Source: Hofstenia miamia
Taxonomy: Eukaryota > Xenacoelomorpha > Acoela
Length of the DNA: 64,000 nt
Direction: 5' to 3'
NCBI GenBank assembly: GCA_004352715.1
Contig: SCFE01000008.1
Span: 2,986,850 to 3,050,849 of the forward strand
In this document: positions 44,740-56,061 of the stretch, piece after piece
Numbering within the stretch: position 1 is the first letter of the stretch
How the letters are laid out: every line of letters starts with the position of its first letter
Program-made: the position numbers and the translations under genes
Notes under the pieces: model-generated
Told to the model about the DNA's origin: nothing
Databases searched by the model: none
Seen by the model: only the letters and a program-made list of their open reading frames with translations

Positions 44740-46502
44740 AAACATTTTACAGAATGTCTGATAAATGAAATACAAAATGCTGAAAATTTTGTCATGCAGC
44801 AGTTATCGCAAATAATTCCAACAACTTGCGAATGCTTGCCACAAACTGGATTCTCACAAATCTGACACTGTTGTCGAGTCATATTGCAAGCTCTCATCGT
44901 CCTTCCATTTTCTCGACATATGATGCAGCGGCGTTTCTCACCTCCTGGGGGTGCTGGATTTGGTGCTTCTGGTTGGTTTCCTTGAGGCTGTGGTCCAATG
45001 CAGCCTTCTATGTCTTTCACAAGAGATTGATGAAGTCCAGTTCTGTTTTGAAGGCGCCACGGAAGGAGCAGTAAGTTTTTTAGCCAATGTCTTCAGAAAT
45101 GTTCTTCTGCGATGCTTTGTATCTTTATTTGTCCAATTTGGATGGCAGAGATCGTAAAGTGTTTGACAGTTTATAACAGCAACATCTAGCCAATGGCAAT
45201 CTGAGCGACTTGACTCGGGTAGTATGCGTTCTACACATGTGGTCGACGACATCAACTCCAGCCTTTGTTCGATTATATTCAAGAATGATGTCAGGTTTTC
45301 TGAGTTCGTCTGGATTATCGCTTGTGGCTTTATCGTGATGGTGTGATGAAATCATGAACACTGTTTTTTTCTGTTGTGCTTGGTATGCACAAATAGTTAT
45401 CTTGCGATTTGGTCCACCAAAGAGAAACTTAAACTCATGAATCTGCATTGGCTGATGAAGTGCATTTGCTATTTCACGCTCATTCTTCATAAGGGTACGA
45501 GATATGTCAATCTATGATTTGTCAGTAAGGTGTTAGTCAAGTTGAAGTTAGAAAAAAATCGATCTCCCGTTACATTCCGTGATGTTCCATAGTATGGTGC
45601 TACTAGATCTAAAACCAATTTTGTAACAGTGTTATTTTTTGTGAATTCTTTTACATCATTATCAGCTGGCGCTTCTGTCAGGTGATTTCCCTTCAAGAAA
45701 AATCTTCTTTCAGCATCTACACACCACCGATACATCTTGCCATACTTGCCTGGCTTCTGTAGATTGTATGTACGGTGTGGAGACCGACATCTACTTGAAA
45801 AAAGCTGTTCATCACAAACAAGGTGCGCTTGAACGTTCATAATGTATAGACACATTTTCATTGAAATCTTTCCATAGCTCTCGCACTACAGCTAAATTGT
45901 CTACAAATTTCCTTTGATTTCGTGTTTCATAATCATCAATTCGAATAGCTTGTAACAATGCCTTGAATAAATTTTTAGACATAACTGATCGATAAAAAGG
46001 ATTGGCTTGGTCAGGCCAAAGTTCGTCAATTGGAGTTTTTGTATCAAACATCACACCGTGATAATAGAAAATTCCAATCAGTGCTTTCAGTTGATCTACA
46101 GTAAACTGAACATTCATACGATAGGGAATTGGCTCTTTTTGTGAGTAGTGAACTATCTATTGCAACATGTTTCTGCAGTGCTCTCTTTTTTATGCAGTTC
46201 GCTTAGTAGCAGAATTTCCACGAAAAACATTTGCATGATATCTTCTACCCTGCGGGGCAGGAGCTTCAAAAGACCACTGATGACCGTTTTTATCCCTACA
46301 TGTTGCTAGGTCAATTCCGCTATCCTCACATTCACTTTCATCTGTATTCGAGTAGTTTTCATCCGCTTCATTCCGAGGTTCAACAAGGGTTTCAGCTTCT
46401 TCAACATCCGACACATCAAACTCTTTTTCAATATCTCCGCTGTCATAATCTGACATTTGGAGGAAAAGCTCCAGAGCGTCACTTGCTGTATATCGTCCTG
46501 TA
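44740..46502 (-). pseudogene. piggyBac transposase, frameshifted
   Basis: Minus-strand order: acidic N-terminus (DESECEDSGIDLATC) from 46502 to about 46190, then the core in three frames. Core blocks are MNVQFTVDQLKALIGIFYYH and DELWPDQANPFYRSVMS (46117-45812), CDEQLFSSRCRSPHRTYNLQ (first acidic DE near 45815), GDRFFSNFNLTNTLL (second Asp near 45567) and EYNRTKAGVDVVDHM (third Asp near 45260). The C-terminus is a Cys/His-rich domain (RCIICRENGRTMRACN; CQICENPVCGKHSQ). PiggyBac enzymes excise and insert elements at TTAA. Frameshifts near 46150, 45850, 45487 and 45130 make it inactive, but motifs are well kept, so the insertion is fairly young. Confidence 0.88.
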
Positions 46503-46507
46503 CTCAT

Positions 46508-46760
46508 AACAAAATTATGAAATTATGCATGATCAGTCGTTATATATGAGTATAAATCCATAAAGTCATAAATGCTCTTAGGTAATTACTTATTGCTAAA
46601 TTGTTGTTTTGGTGTAGCAAGAGCTGCGCTCGCTGTAGATAGACTTGTGATCGTAATAAAATTCTGAAATTCTGCACGAATAGTCATTACATATATAGTT
46701 ACAAAGTCATAAAAACACTTGGGTAACTGACGTATATTTGTTACGTAATCGTTGTTTATG
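46508..46760 (+). repeat. diverged tandem duplication at piggyBac 5' side
   Basis: Two units of about 110 bp (about 46508-46620 and 46655-46760) share AAAATTMTGAAATTMTGCA, AAAGTCATAAA and TTGTTGTTT-like blocks. They lie between the transposase start and the right terminus, a place where piggyBac elements often carry subterminal repeats. Confidence 0.6.
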
Positions 46761-46785
46761 TGTAAGTGTGATTCAAAAAATCACT

Positions 46786-46806
46786 CATTGGCCGTCTGAG
46801 GGTTAA
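46786..46806 (-). mobile_element. piggyBac right terminus with TTAA
   Basis: On the minus strand, TTAA (46803-46806) is followed by CCCTCAGACGGCC. CCCT next to TTAA is the usual piggyBac end. It lies about 300 bp beyond the transposase start, as expected. Confidence 0.65.
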
Positions 46807-46929
46807 ATAAATGTAAATGATTTTAATTAATGGTTTGATTCATTTTATTTTTCACCTCCCCTAGTCCCTTGGTATGTGCCTCCCAGTCCACTTCTCTACT
46901 CCAATGATAAGCTATTGCAGTTAAACTGC

Positions 46930-47211
46930 TTATATTCATCCCTGGCATTGGACAGCAGCATTCTCAAAAGACGTATAGTCTTGGGGATCCTTAAGCAATT
47001 CATCCCCTTCAATGTCTCTCAAATTTATGAGGCTCCCCTTGTAATTTTCTTTTTGATTTATTCCAAACGAGATAGATTTATGCATTAAAAATATAATATA
47101 GAATTCATTTTGAATGTCAAGTTTATACCTATATCCTAATAAATATATCTCATTCATACACATAAATCTAGGAAGACATTCGAGTTTGTAAAAGAAGAAT
47201 TTTATAATCAT
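46930..47211 (-). CDS. possible terminal exon of an unrecognised gene
   Basis: The minus-strand open frame ends KDPQDYTSFENAAVQCQG and a stop at 46936, with better GC content than its surroundings. AATAAA lies downstream at about 46845-46850 on the same strand. No homolog recognised. The upstream part of the frame is AT-rich and doubtful; only the last 40 or so codons look coding. It could be chance. Confidence 0.25.
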
Positions 47212-47689
47212 TTGTCATATAGGTGTACTGTATTTTTCGAAATTTTGTTGAATAACAACTGTAGCTTCCCTATGTTAATTTCCATTGCCTTTAAATATTT
47301 AAATTATACCTCATTTTTCTTTAAAGGTAATATTGCAAGACTTCTGATTAAATACGAGCATTTAAATTGGTAAGCATAGATTCTGAAAGAAATGTACTTC
47401 TTTACAGATTTCATTTGTGATTTCATTAAAGAATATTAATTCTAATATGTAACTCACTATAAGCTTGACGCTGAAGCAGCAACAACGCTATTCACGATCT
47501 TATATTTCCACATGCATAACTTGAGGTTTTTTTAAAAGGTTTTTATGTCTTAAAGTTACCCGATAGTCCAAATTTTCGGAAAAAAAATTGTTTTTTTTGC
47601 AAATGTAACATTTTGCATGTGGAACACATGTGAGTCAAAACAGTATTATATAAAGCGATCAAATTTTGTTGAATAATGCCGCCTAAGAA
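47212..47689. other. non-coding spacer
   Basis: AT-rich, no gene or repeat recognised. Confidence 0.35.
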
Positions 47690-48068
47690 GTAAAGAAAAT
47701 TCACTGGGAATATGTATACACAACCACAAGATTCTCATCAATCTGCTGCATTGACTGATAGTTCTCCCAAAGTAAGTGGAGCTATCAAGGTATCAAGCGA
47801 GTGTTGTGTTGAACTGAAGATACTCGGGCCTGCTTCTTTGAGAATGCTTGATCTATCAAGTGCTAGTGAGGACGAAAGTGACACACCAGAAGGCAAGGAA
47901 GGCTTTTGCTTTATCGATCTTGGCATTTCTACAGAAATAATGCGGACGTTTTGTTGTCCTGATAGTCATATTGGTAATGTGGTAATGAACGAAAATTTAG
48001 AATTTATTATTATAGTTCACATATCAGAAATTTTGATAAGTTGCTTGTTGGTTTGTTGTGGTGCATAA
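47690..48068 (+). pseudogene. possible Mutator-like transposase N-terminal fragment
   Basis: Open frame of about 118 codons with an acidic stretch (SSASEDESDTPEGKEG) followed by GFCFIDLGISTEIMRTFCCP. This resembles the start of the Mutator-like domain found in many invertebrate transposases (a variable acidic N-terminus, then a G-[YF]-R-x-[IV]-D-[LM] start and a Cys pair). A short in-frame start upstream (MPPKK near 47680) is followed by a stop. It ends in hydrophobic AT-rich sequence without the rest of the transposase. Family assignment is tentative. Confidence 0.35.
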
Positions 48069-48369
48069 TATGATGCTTTAGCTTTTTCCATTCTATATTT
48101 AATTTAAACATAATGTATCTTCTGAAACAAATTATAGAATGTTGATAAAAAAAGATTTGCGTCCTCCCACGTCCCCCAAAATCCTATAAAATAAATAAGT
48201 GCGCCGCCCCCGCAAATGCACCTCTGGACAGGGGTCAGTGGTTGCCGTAATATAAAGGTAGTTTACGATAAAACGTATATATGTATATATGTTAATAATA
48301 GGCTGCTTGTATTTTAATGAGTGGGGTTTCTAAATTTTAGCTAATGAATTAAAAATATTTAGTATTAGA

Positions 48370-49898
48370 ATGGCCGAAAGTGAGCCCTCTACTTCAGGCT
48401 TTCAAGAAACTACGAATCCTGCAAATTCTAACTTCGATTGCAGTATATGTCTTGATACCGCAACCGATGCTGTAATTAGTTTGTGTGGTCATCTATTTTG
48501 GTAAGTTCATTTCTTTGTTGACTTCTTTACTATAAGAAATTCACTTCATTTCAATACAATTTACAATTGTATATGCGAATACTATTGTGACTGGAATCAA
48601 AAAATTGTGATGTATAAGCTTTTGCTTATAAATTTTTTAGTTTTAAATGATTTCCCTACAATGTATTGTTGGCGTAAGATTGGTAAGACTAATTATTGCC
48701 TCTTGTGTTTTGTTTATTATTTTTATTAATGACAATGCGTATAGTAAGCTGATGGTTTTATAAAATCCGGATTAGCGTTAAATTATTCATTTGTTTTCTC
48801 TTCAATTAACGTTTTCAATGGTTCTCTGCATTCTGATTCAAAATCGTGTAGTAAAAAAATTTATGTGAAATTATATTTTAGAATTATTTAGTAAACTAAG
48901 GCTATTTCAGACTTATTATATTTCGATTTTGCATTTAGCTGGCCATGTTTACATCAATGGCTTGAAACACGTCCATCACGCACAGTCTGTCCCGTATGCA
49001 AAGCAGCCATCAGCAAGGACAAGGTCATCCCAGTTTACGGAAGAAATAGTACACAAAATGTTGATCCTCGTACTAAGACGCCACCTAGGCCAGCTGGACA
49101 ACGTGCGGAACCTGAAGCCGGAACAGGTTTTCCAGGTTTCCGTTTCAATGACGGCGGTTTTCAAATGGCATTTGGCATTGGGGCATTTCCTTTTGCCTTT
49201 TTTATGTCTAATTTTAATGTTGGTGGCCAAAATCCTACACAGCCACCCGGTAATATTTTAGTGTGTGTATAAGTGAATAATGCGTGCCTTAAACGTTAAT
49301 GATCGCAATATTGCAGCAGCGACTCCGACCCACAGCTAGCTCATCTCAAGTAAAATACAATTTTATGATTCATCCACTCTATCAATGAATTTGTACTTTT
49401 TAATAATGCAAGTGTCAGCAGAATGTAGTGAATAAATTAGTTTTCTTGCTGTAATTTGACTCAGATGACCAGAGCTGTAAACGAACTCTGGCCTGAATTA
49501 ATTAGCCCCTTACAATGCATAATTTTTTGTCAATAAGCCATTTTATGCTTTTGTGCAACTCGGTAATTATCACTCTCTATTTGCATGCAACGTTTAACTC
49601 ACAACAAATGTTTGGATTCACTGAAATGTAAATTTAAAGCGTTTGCTTTATCTTATTTTCTATAGAACGGTTAATTCAACAATAACCATTTAATGTATGC
49701 ATAAATCAGTTTTATTTCTAGATAAATGCTAGTTTAAGAAACGCATGATACATAATATAAACTATTCAATATATTATGCAGCCATATTAATCTTTGCTTT
49801 TAGCTCAAGGCACTCCACAGTACGAAGAGGAACAATTTCTGTCAAAGATATTTCTCTGGGTCGCTCTCATGTTTCTAATCTGGTTAATGATTGCGTAA
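48370..49898 (+). CDS. RNF185: RING E3 ubiquitin ligase RNF185/RNF5-like, 3 exons
   Basis: Exons 48370-48500, 48939-49249 and 49804-49898 join in frame across GT-AG introns (438 and 554 bp) to 178 residues; human RNF5 has 180 and RNF185 has 192. The start ATG precedes [13 protein letters not shown]3HC4 RING at about residues 25-70 shows [22 protein letters not shown] and CPVC. The middle has PVYGR and [13 protein letters not shown], typical of the family. The C-terminus has two hydrophobic segments, [12 protein letters not shown] and [13 protein letters not shown], the last at the very end. The family sits in the ER and outer mitochondrial membrane and ubiquitinates misfolded membrane proteins (ER-associated degradation). 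No stop or frameshift, so a functional host gene. RNF5 and RNF185 cannot be told apart with certainty. Confidence 0.93.
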
Positions 49899-50940
49899 CT
49901 GCAGCAACGCTATCCTTGTTTCCCCTTTTGTGACTGACATTCCCCATCAGGCCCAATTGCCATATTTTAATGGATTGATATATTTATTAATTTTTTATTT
50001 ATCAATGTTCAATATACATTTATTAACTACAGGAATTTGTGGCTTTCAGTGATTTAATTCTCAATTTAAAATTAATTAGAATTTTTTTTTCAATATTGCT
50101 TGTACAATCATAAATTTCGATTGGGGTTTACAAATATTTTTTGGGATTAGAATAATGCAATACCTCGATGCGGCTTGGACATAAAAATATTGTCGTGATT
50201 TTTCATCCTGTGTGCTTTAGACTATATGAAAAATCTAGGCCTAATATCTTACCATATTTTTTCAGGACGTAAAACATCAAGACACCTTTAAATTAAGTTT
50301 ATAAAGTTAAAGAGAAAACATGAGTGCGTAATAAATCAAAAGTTCCCGTTTCTTGCATAATTTTAATTCAATTTCGCCAATATCATGCAAAATGTATTGA
50401 TTGAAGGGATCCATACATAAAGTATTTTATCTTAAAAGCTCTTATGAAATTTAAAACCGAAAAATGAACCAAATAAAGGCAGAACTTAAAATTGAATATC
50501 TAGTTAAATATATATAAACATATACATATATTCGTGAGTCGTACTAGGGGAATCCGGGGTGGGGTGTACAGGTGACGGATTTCCAAAAATCCCATTGTAC
50601 AACTGACGAATTTTTAGTTTACTCATTTGTTCATATTTTTTTATCGGTTTTTTTATTAAAAACAATTTGTATGTTTATTCTAAATGCATTGAAATTAATT
50701 TTAATCAAATTTTTTTTAAAATAACAGTCAGTTGTACACTTTTTGAATATATCCGCCAGTCGTAGTACTATAAAAGAAAGAAATCCATAGTACAACTGAC
50801 GGTTTCGAATATAAGTGTAACATTGTACACTGCTTATATTTGTATAGGTGACTGATATATATATATATATATATATATCTGTATATATATTGAAGATACG
50901 ATTACATTTTAAATAATTGTATAAGACACTCCTTTTTTCC
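49899..50940. other. 3' flank of RNF185 with duplicated block, copy A
   Basis: The interval 49963-50859 is repeated at 51099-51995. It contains several GTACAACTGACG motifs in both orientations (50595, 50725, 50789) and ends in an (AT)n run. No gene recognised; a minus-strand open frame at 50631-50972 is AT-rich chance. Confidence 0.5.
49963..50859 (+). repeat. 897-bp exact duplicate, copy A
   Basis: Matches 51099-51995 essentially base for base. Because the second copy is bounded by single Ns at 51098 and 51996, this is probably an assembly duplication. Confidence 0.9.
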
Positions 50941-51097
50941 AGATGAATTAAAATTGGCAAATATGACACCATTATTTAAAAGAAATGATCCCGAAGATTG
51001 CGAAAATTATAGACCCTTAGCTATATATAAACATAATTTAAGAAACAGCATTATTACATGCAAGATATTAAAAAATGGATTTTCATTAAAACAACAA
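50941..51097 (+). pseudogene. LINE reverse transcriptase fragment
   Basis: Reads ELKLANMTPLFKRNDPEDCE and then NYRPLAI, the standard K-x-A-x-[IVM]-xPL[FY]K-x-G/D and NYRP motif at the start of non-LTR reverse transcriptases. Cut off at a single N. It may belong with the C-terminal fragment at 51997. Confidence 0.7.
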
Positions 51098-51098
51098 N

Positions 51099-51995
51099 AT
51101 TTTAATGGATTGATATATTTATTAATTTTTTATTTATCAATGTTCAATATACATTTATTAACTACAGGAATTTGTGGCTTTCAGTGATTTAATTCTCAAT
51201 TTAAAATTAATTAGAATTTTTTTTTCAATATTGCTTGTACAATCATAAATTTCGATTGGGGTTTACAAATATTTTTTGGGATTAGAATAATGCAATACCT
51301 CGATGCGGCTTGGACATAAAAATATTGTCGTGATTTTTCATCCTGTGTGCTTTAGACTATATGAAAAATCTAGGCCTAATATCTTACCATATTTTTTCAG
51401 GACGTAAAACATCAAGACACCTTTAAATTAAGTTTATAAAGTTAAAGAGAAAACATGAGTGCGTAATAAATCAAAAGTTCCCGTTTCTTGCATAATTTTA
51501 ATTCAATTTCGCCAATATCATGCAAAATGTATTGATTGAAGGGATCCATACATAAAGTATTTTATCTTAAAAGCTCTTATGAAATTTAAAACCGAAAAAT
51601 GAACCAAATAAAGGCAGAACTTAAAATTGAATATCTAGTTAAATATATATAAACATATACATATATTCGTGAGTCGTACTAGGGGAATCCGGGGTGGGGT
51701 GTACAGGTGACGGATTTCCAAAAATCCCATTGTACAACTGACGAATTTTTAGTTTACTCATTTGTTCATATTTTTTTATCGGTTTTTTTATTAAAAACAA
51801 TTTGTATGTTTATTCTAAATGCATTGAAATTAATTTTAATCAAATTTTTTTTAAAATAACAGTCAGTTGTACACTTTTTGAATATATCCGCCAGTCGTAG
51901 TACTATAAAAGAAAGAAATCCATAGTACAACTGACGGTTTCGAATATAAGTGTAACATTGTACACTGCTTATATTTGTATAGGTGACTGATATAT
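51099..51995 (+). repeat. 897-bp exact duplicate, copy B
   Basis: Second copy of 49963-50859, bounded by single Ns and splitting a LINE reverse transcriptase into two parts. Confidence 0.9.
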
Positions 51996-51996
51996 N

Positions 51997-52623
51997 AATT
52001 TTGAAGAGCAACTAAATCATGTTATTAGAAAAATGGCCATATCGATTAAAGCAATTAACTTAATTTCTCAAAAACTTCCAACTAAAGCAAAAATTCAACT
52101 AATATATGCTCTAATATTAAGTCATTTTAACTATGCCAATGTACTCTACACAGATATAAACCAACAATTTCTCAGGAAATTCCACGTGCAACTAAATTGG
52201 GCTATTAAAGTAGCAGTAAATAATCATAGCTTTAATAAGAATAATGAATATAGAAAAATTTCAAAATTATTTTTACATCCGCAATGCTACATCCATATAA
52301 ATGTCTTACCGATGTTCTTCAAAATAGTTAACAATACTTTCCCATATTACAAAAATGACTTTCTTGCTGCAAAATTAGTCTATAAAAATAAAAGAACACA
52401 CATAATTGAACCTATTAGGTATAATAAACGAATAATGAAAAATTCATTTCTAAACCTAGCTATAAATATGTGGAATGAATTACCAAAATATATTAAACAA
52501 ATAAGTAGATTAAAAAACTTTAAAATTGATATTAAAAAATATTTTTGCAATTATAATATAAAAAAACTGAAATGGCGAGGTCATAAATTTTATAATCCTG
52601 ATTACTCTATTAATAGAAACTAG
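51997..52623 (+). pseudogene. LINE ORF2 C-terminal part
   Basis: About 205 codons open: KLPTKAKIQLIYALILSHFN, YANVLYTDIN, VQLNWAIKVAVNNH, NKRIMKNSFLNLAINMWNEL, ending at a TAG. This is the region after the reverse transcriptase palm in CR1/Jockey-type LINEs and aligns in kind with the C-terminus of the LINE at 52.9-55.9 kb (KVMKNGFLNYSISLWNKL), but it is a distinct family member. Confidence 0.72.
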
Positions 52624-52632
52624 CAATCGTCC

Positions 52633-52934
52633 TAGCCCAAGTTAACCACTTCATATTATTAAATATTCGTTGTTTTCTTTTTTTGTTTAGTTTTTGTATT
52701 ACTTTCTTGACGCTTTCAGAATTTGTTATCAGTATTTCTATNAAATACTTTAACAACAAAAATTTTTTGAAGGAATTGATCAACTTAAATTGGAATTATT
52801 ATTACTTTGGCAAAACAGTGGATCNTAGCCCAAGTTAACCACTTCATATTATTAAATATTCGTTGTTTTCTTTTTTTGTTTAGTTTTTGTATTACTTTCT
52901 TGACGCTTTCAGAATTTGTTATCAGTATTTCTAT
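52633..52934 (+). repeat. assembly-type duplications between single Ns
   Basis: 52633-52741 equals 52826-52934 (109 bp). The piece between the Ns, 52743-52824, equals 53789-53870 with one mismatch, which is sequence from inside the next LINE. This pattern indicates faulty gap filling. Confidence 0.88.
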
Positions 52935-52989
52935 TTATTGTTAAAACAATTTCTGAATATAGATTTTTCTTCTTCTTCTTCTTCCAATC

Positions 52990-54172
52990 ATGAATTGTAA
53001 TAAAAGTGCATACGAAAATATCATACCATGCAACAAAGTAAATGAAAAAATTGTAACTAAGGTGAATAAATTAAAATTAGTAAATACCAATTTCCAGAGT
53101 ATTGTGAATAAAGTTAATAAATTTTACGATCTAATTCAGAATTTTGATGACAATCATTGGCGTGACGGAAACTTGGTTAAAATCTAATGACTACTTAAAA
53201 AGCTTAAATAACAAATTTTTGATCTTACGAAGAGATAGAAGACAAGATTTAACACATAAAACTAGAGGTGGTGGTGTTTTACTAAATATACCACGCAAAT
53301 TCAAACCAATAATCAGAGATGATATTTCTGAAAATGATTCTGAATTTGATAGCTTATGGGTTCAATTTAATATATGTGGAGTCTGTTATTTGATCAATAT
53401 AAGTTATTGTAGTAAGAAACAATCATTTCAAGCTTTTGAAGAAAATTTATACAAAGAAATTTGCATTGCAAATCAAACAACAAACTTAGTTATTATTATG
53501 GGTGATTATAACCAAAATTATTTATGTGAAATTGAAAAAAGGAAAATTAACGATTTAATTGATGTCTTTAATATGGAAGTTCTGAATAAAAATATGTCAA
53601 CGCATATAAACTTTGTTAAGTCTTCTTTGATTGATTATATCATTACTGACATCTCAAGCATTAAGACATATGAAGTTTTTGTTACAGATTTTTTCATATC
53701 AGACCATTTACTGACATGTGCAATATTGGATATAACAAAGACTCAAACAGATTCACTGATATATTCCACTAAAAGATTTTATTCAAAGAAATACTTTAAC
53801 AACAAAAATTTTTTGAAGGAATTGATCAACTTAAATTGGAATGATTATTACTTTGGCAAAACAGTGGATCAAAAAATGATATTTATAATTGATAATTTAA
53901 CAAGTATTTATCATAAGCTTTGTCCTATTATAAAGATTCAAAAACACAACGTAAAGAATAGTAACAAAACGTGGAAGATATGGATATCTAAAGAAACGAA
54001 AGAATGCATTAGAAAAAAGCATAAGGCATATGCAATTTTTTGTCAAAACAGATCGAAAGCCAACTATGATCATTATAAAACATTAAGAAATAAAGCCTCA
54101 ACAAAATGTAATTTTGATCTACAAGCTTTTTTACAAAAATTGTTAATGAAAAAAATCTATTAAACAAAAGTG
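52990..54172 (+). pseudogene. LINE apurinic-type endonuclease domain
   Basis: Starts with KLVNTNFQSIVNKV (frame 52990-53187), shifts frame near 53150, then gives IGVTETWL (about 53160), RGGGVLLNIPRKF, IIMGDYNQNY (about 53493), IDYIITDISS and the terminal FISDHLLTCAIL (about 53693). These are the E-T-W, GDFN and SDH motifs of the APE-like endonuclease that nicks target DNA. The catalytic motifs look intact. A second frameshift near 54150 separates it from the reverse transcriptase. Confidence 0.85.
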
Positions 54173-55892
54173 GTCATTTATTTCGAATTTTTTAAATTTT
54201 AAAGAAGAAAATGAAATTCCTTATATAATAAATGATGATGGTGAATATATTACAAATGACAAAGAAATTAGTAATATTTTAAATGAAAGATTTGTGAAAC
54301 TAGGAATTAATGACAACCTAAATACAAAGTTTAAACATTTATATCATAAGCATCGCAATATTAGAAAACATGATGATCTCTATAAACCAAGATTTATTAC
54401 ATTAGTAGAATTTTACAAAGAAACAAAGAAAATTAATTGGAACAAAGCGAAAGGTCATTGTGAATTTCCTCCTTGGTTTTTGAAAGGTGCCTTGTGTATT
54501 TTATTGAGACCTTTGTGTGACTTATTTAATCAATGCTTGGCAGAATCAACTTACCCTGATTACTTAAAAATTGCTAAAGTTACACCAATATATAAAAAGG
54601 GAAGAAAAGATCTTGCAGAAAATTACCGACCAATTTCAGTATTAACAATAATTAATAAAATATTTGAAAAATTATTATTCAACCAAATTAACCTATATGT
54701 GGAACAAAATGAATTAATATCAAAACATCCGTTTGGATTTTAAAAAGATACCTCTACAAATGATGCCTTACTTTATGCTGTTGAAGACTGGAGATCAAAA
54801 TTAGATAGGAATGAAAAAATATATATAGCATCATTAGATATTTCAAAGGCATTTAATTCAATAAACCATTCTATTTTATTGGAAAAGTTAAAGCAGATTT
54901 ATAATTTTAGTGATTCATTAATAGAATTATTAAATAGTTATTTAAGTAATAGATATCAGTATGTGAAACTCAACGAAGAAATATCAAATTCATTAGAAAT
55001 AAACCATGGAGTACCACAAGGATCAGTACTGGGTCCATTACTTTTTAAGTTATATGTAAATGATATGGATCAGCACATTAATAGTAATCATGTACAATTT
55101 GCAGATGATGCTCTTATTTATTGTAATGATATTTTAAATTTACAGGAAAATGTTGAAAAATTGCAATCATTCTTTAATAATAATTTGTTAAAACTAAATA
55201 TTGAAAAAACTATATTTATGGTAATTAAGAATAGAAGAAATGAATCAACATTAGAAAGTATTAAGATATGTAACAACATCATTCAGGAATCACCAAAAAT
55301 GAAATATTTGGGAGTAGTAATTGATAATAAATTGAATTTTGAAGACGAGGCAAACAACATCATAAAGAAAATGGCGTATGGTATAAGATCAATTCAAAAA
55401 ATTGGAAAGTTTATACCAATAGAATGGAAGGTAATACTCTTTCGATCACTTGTTTTATCCCATTTCTTGTACTCATCTTGTTTATTAACGAACTTAAATA
55501 AAAAGGCAAAATCGAAATTAGAGAAAGTATTTAAATGGGGAAGAAACATAATTAGCAACAAAAATAAAAAAGAAATAATGTGTAAATATCATCTAAGATC
55601 ATTAGAAGCTCTTCAAAATATTAGATGTTTATCGATATTTTGGAAAAGAAAATCGAACATTTCTAATCATTTAAATCAAAGAACAATTACATTTGGTAAA
55701 ACTAAGTATAATAGAAAAGTAATGAAGAACGGATTCCTAAATTATTCAATATCACTATGGAACAAACTGGATTACAGTACAAGAAGTGAAATTTTTTTTA
55801 CAATATTTAAGAAGTTGAAAAACATGATTACACAACAAAATATCAATTATCTGACTAATTATAGAATAAGATGTGTAACTCAAGAACAATAA
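54173..55892 (+). pseudogene. LINE reverse transcriptase domain
   Basis: Motifs in order: AKVTPIYKKGRKDLAENYRP (about 54575), a stop TAA at 54741-54743 inside HPFGF-x-KDTSTNDAL, SLDISKAFNSINHSILLEKL (motif A Asp, about 54835), GVPQGSVLGPLLFKLYVNDM (about 55010), FADDALIY (catalytic, about 55098), LNIEKTIFM and YLGVVID (about 55305). The C-terminal region runs to TAA at 55890. Catalytic residues are intact; only one stop and upstream frameshifts spoil it, so this copy is relatively young. Confidence 0.88.
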
Positions 55893-56061
55893 GTAAAAAT
55901 ATTTTTTAAATTATATGTAATTTGTAAACGTAACCAAGAAACAAACATTTACTGACATAACTAAGCTCATATGAAGAAAGTTGCATTATTTATGTTCTTA
56001 AGTTTGTAAACTTAATACATGTATATGTACATGAGAACTTAAATATATGTTGTTGTTGTTG

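Larger units (their letters stand above)
52935..56061 (+). mobile_element. CR1/Jockey-type LINE, nearly complete ORF2
   Basis: Contains endonuclease and reverse transcriptase in order, then a 3' tail ending in a (TTG)n microsatellite (about 56047-56061). A (TTC)n run at 52967-52985 lies near the 5' side. About 3.1 kb with no ORF1, so 5'-truncated or of a type without visible ORF1. Very AT-rich codon use compared with the RNF185 exons. Confidence 0.8.

Noticed and set aside
47738-47926. Minus-strand frame opposite the Mutator-like fragment
   Set aside because: Shadow of the plus-strand frame, which has the better family resemblance.
48976-49230. Minus-strand 84-codon frame within RNF185 exon 2
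   Set aside because: Antisense shadow of a clear RING-protein exon.
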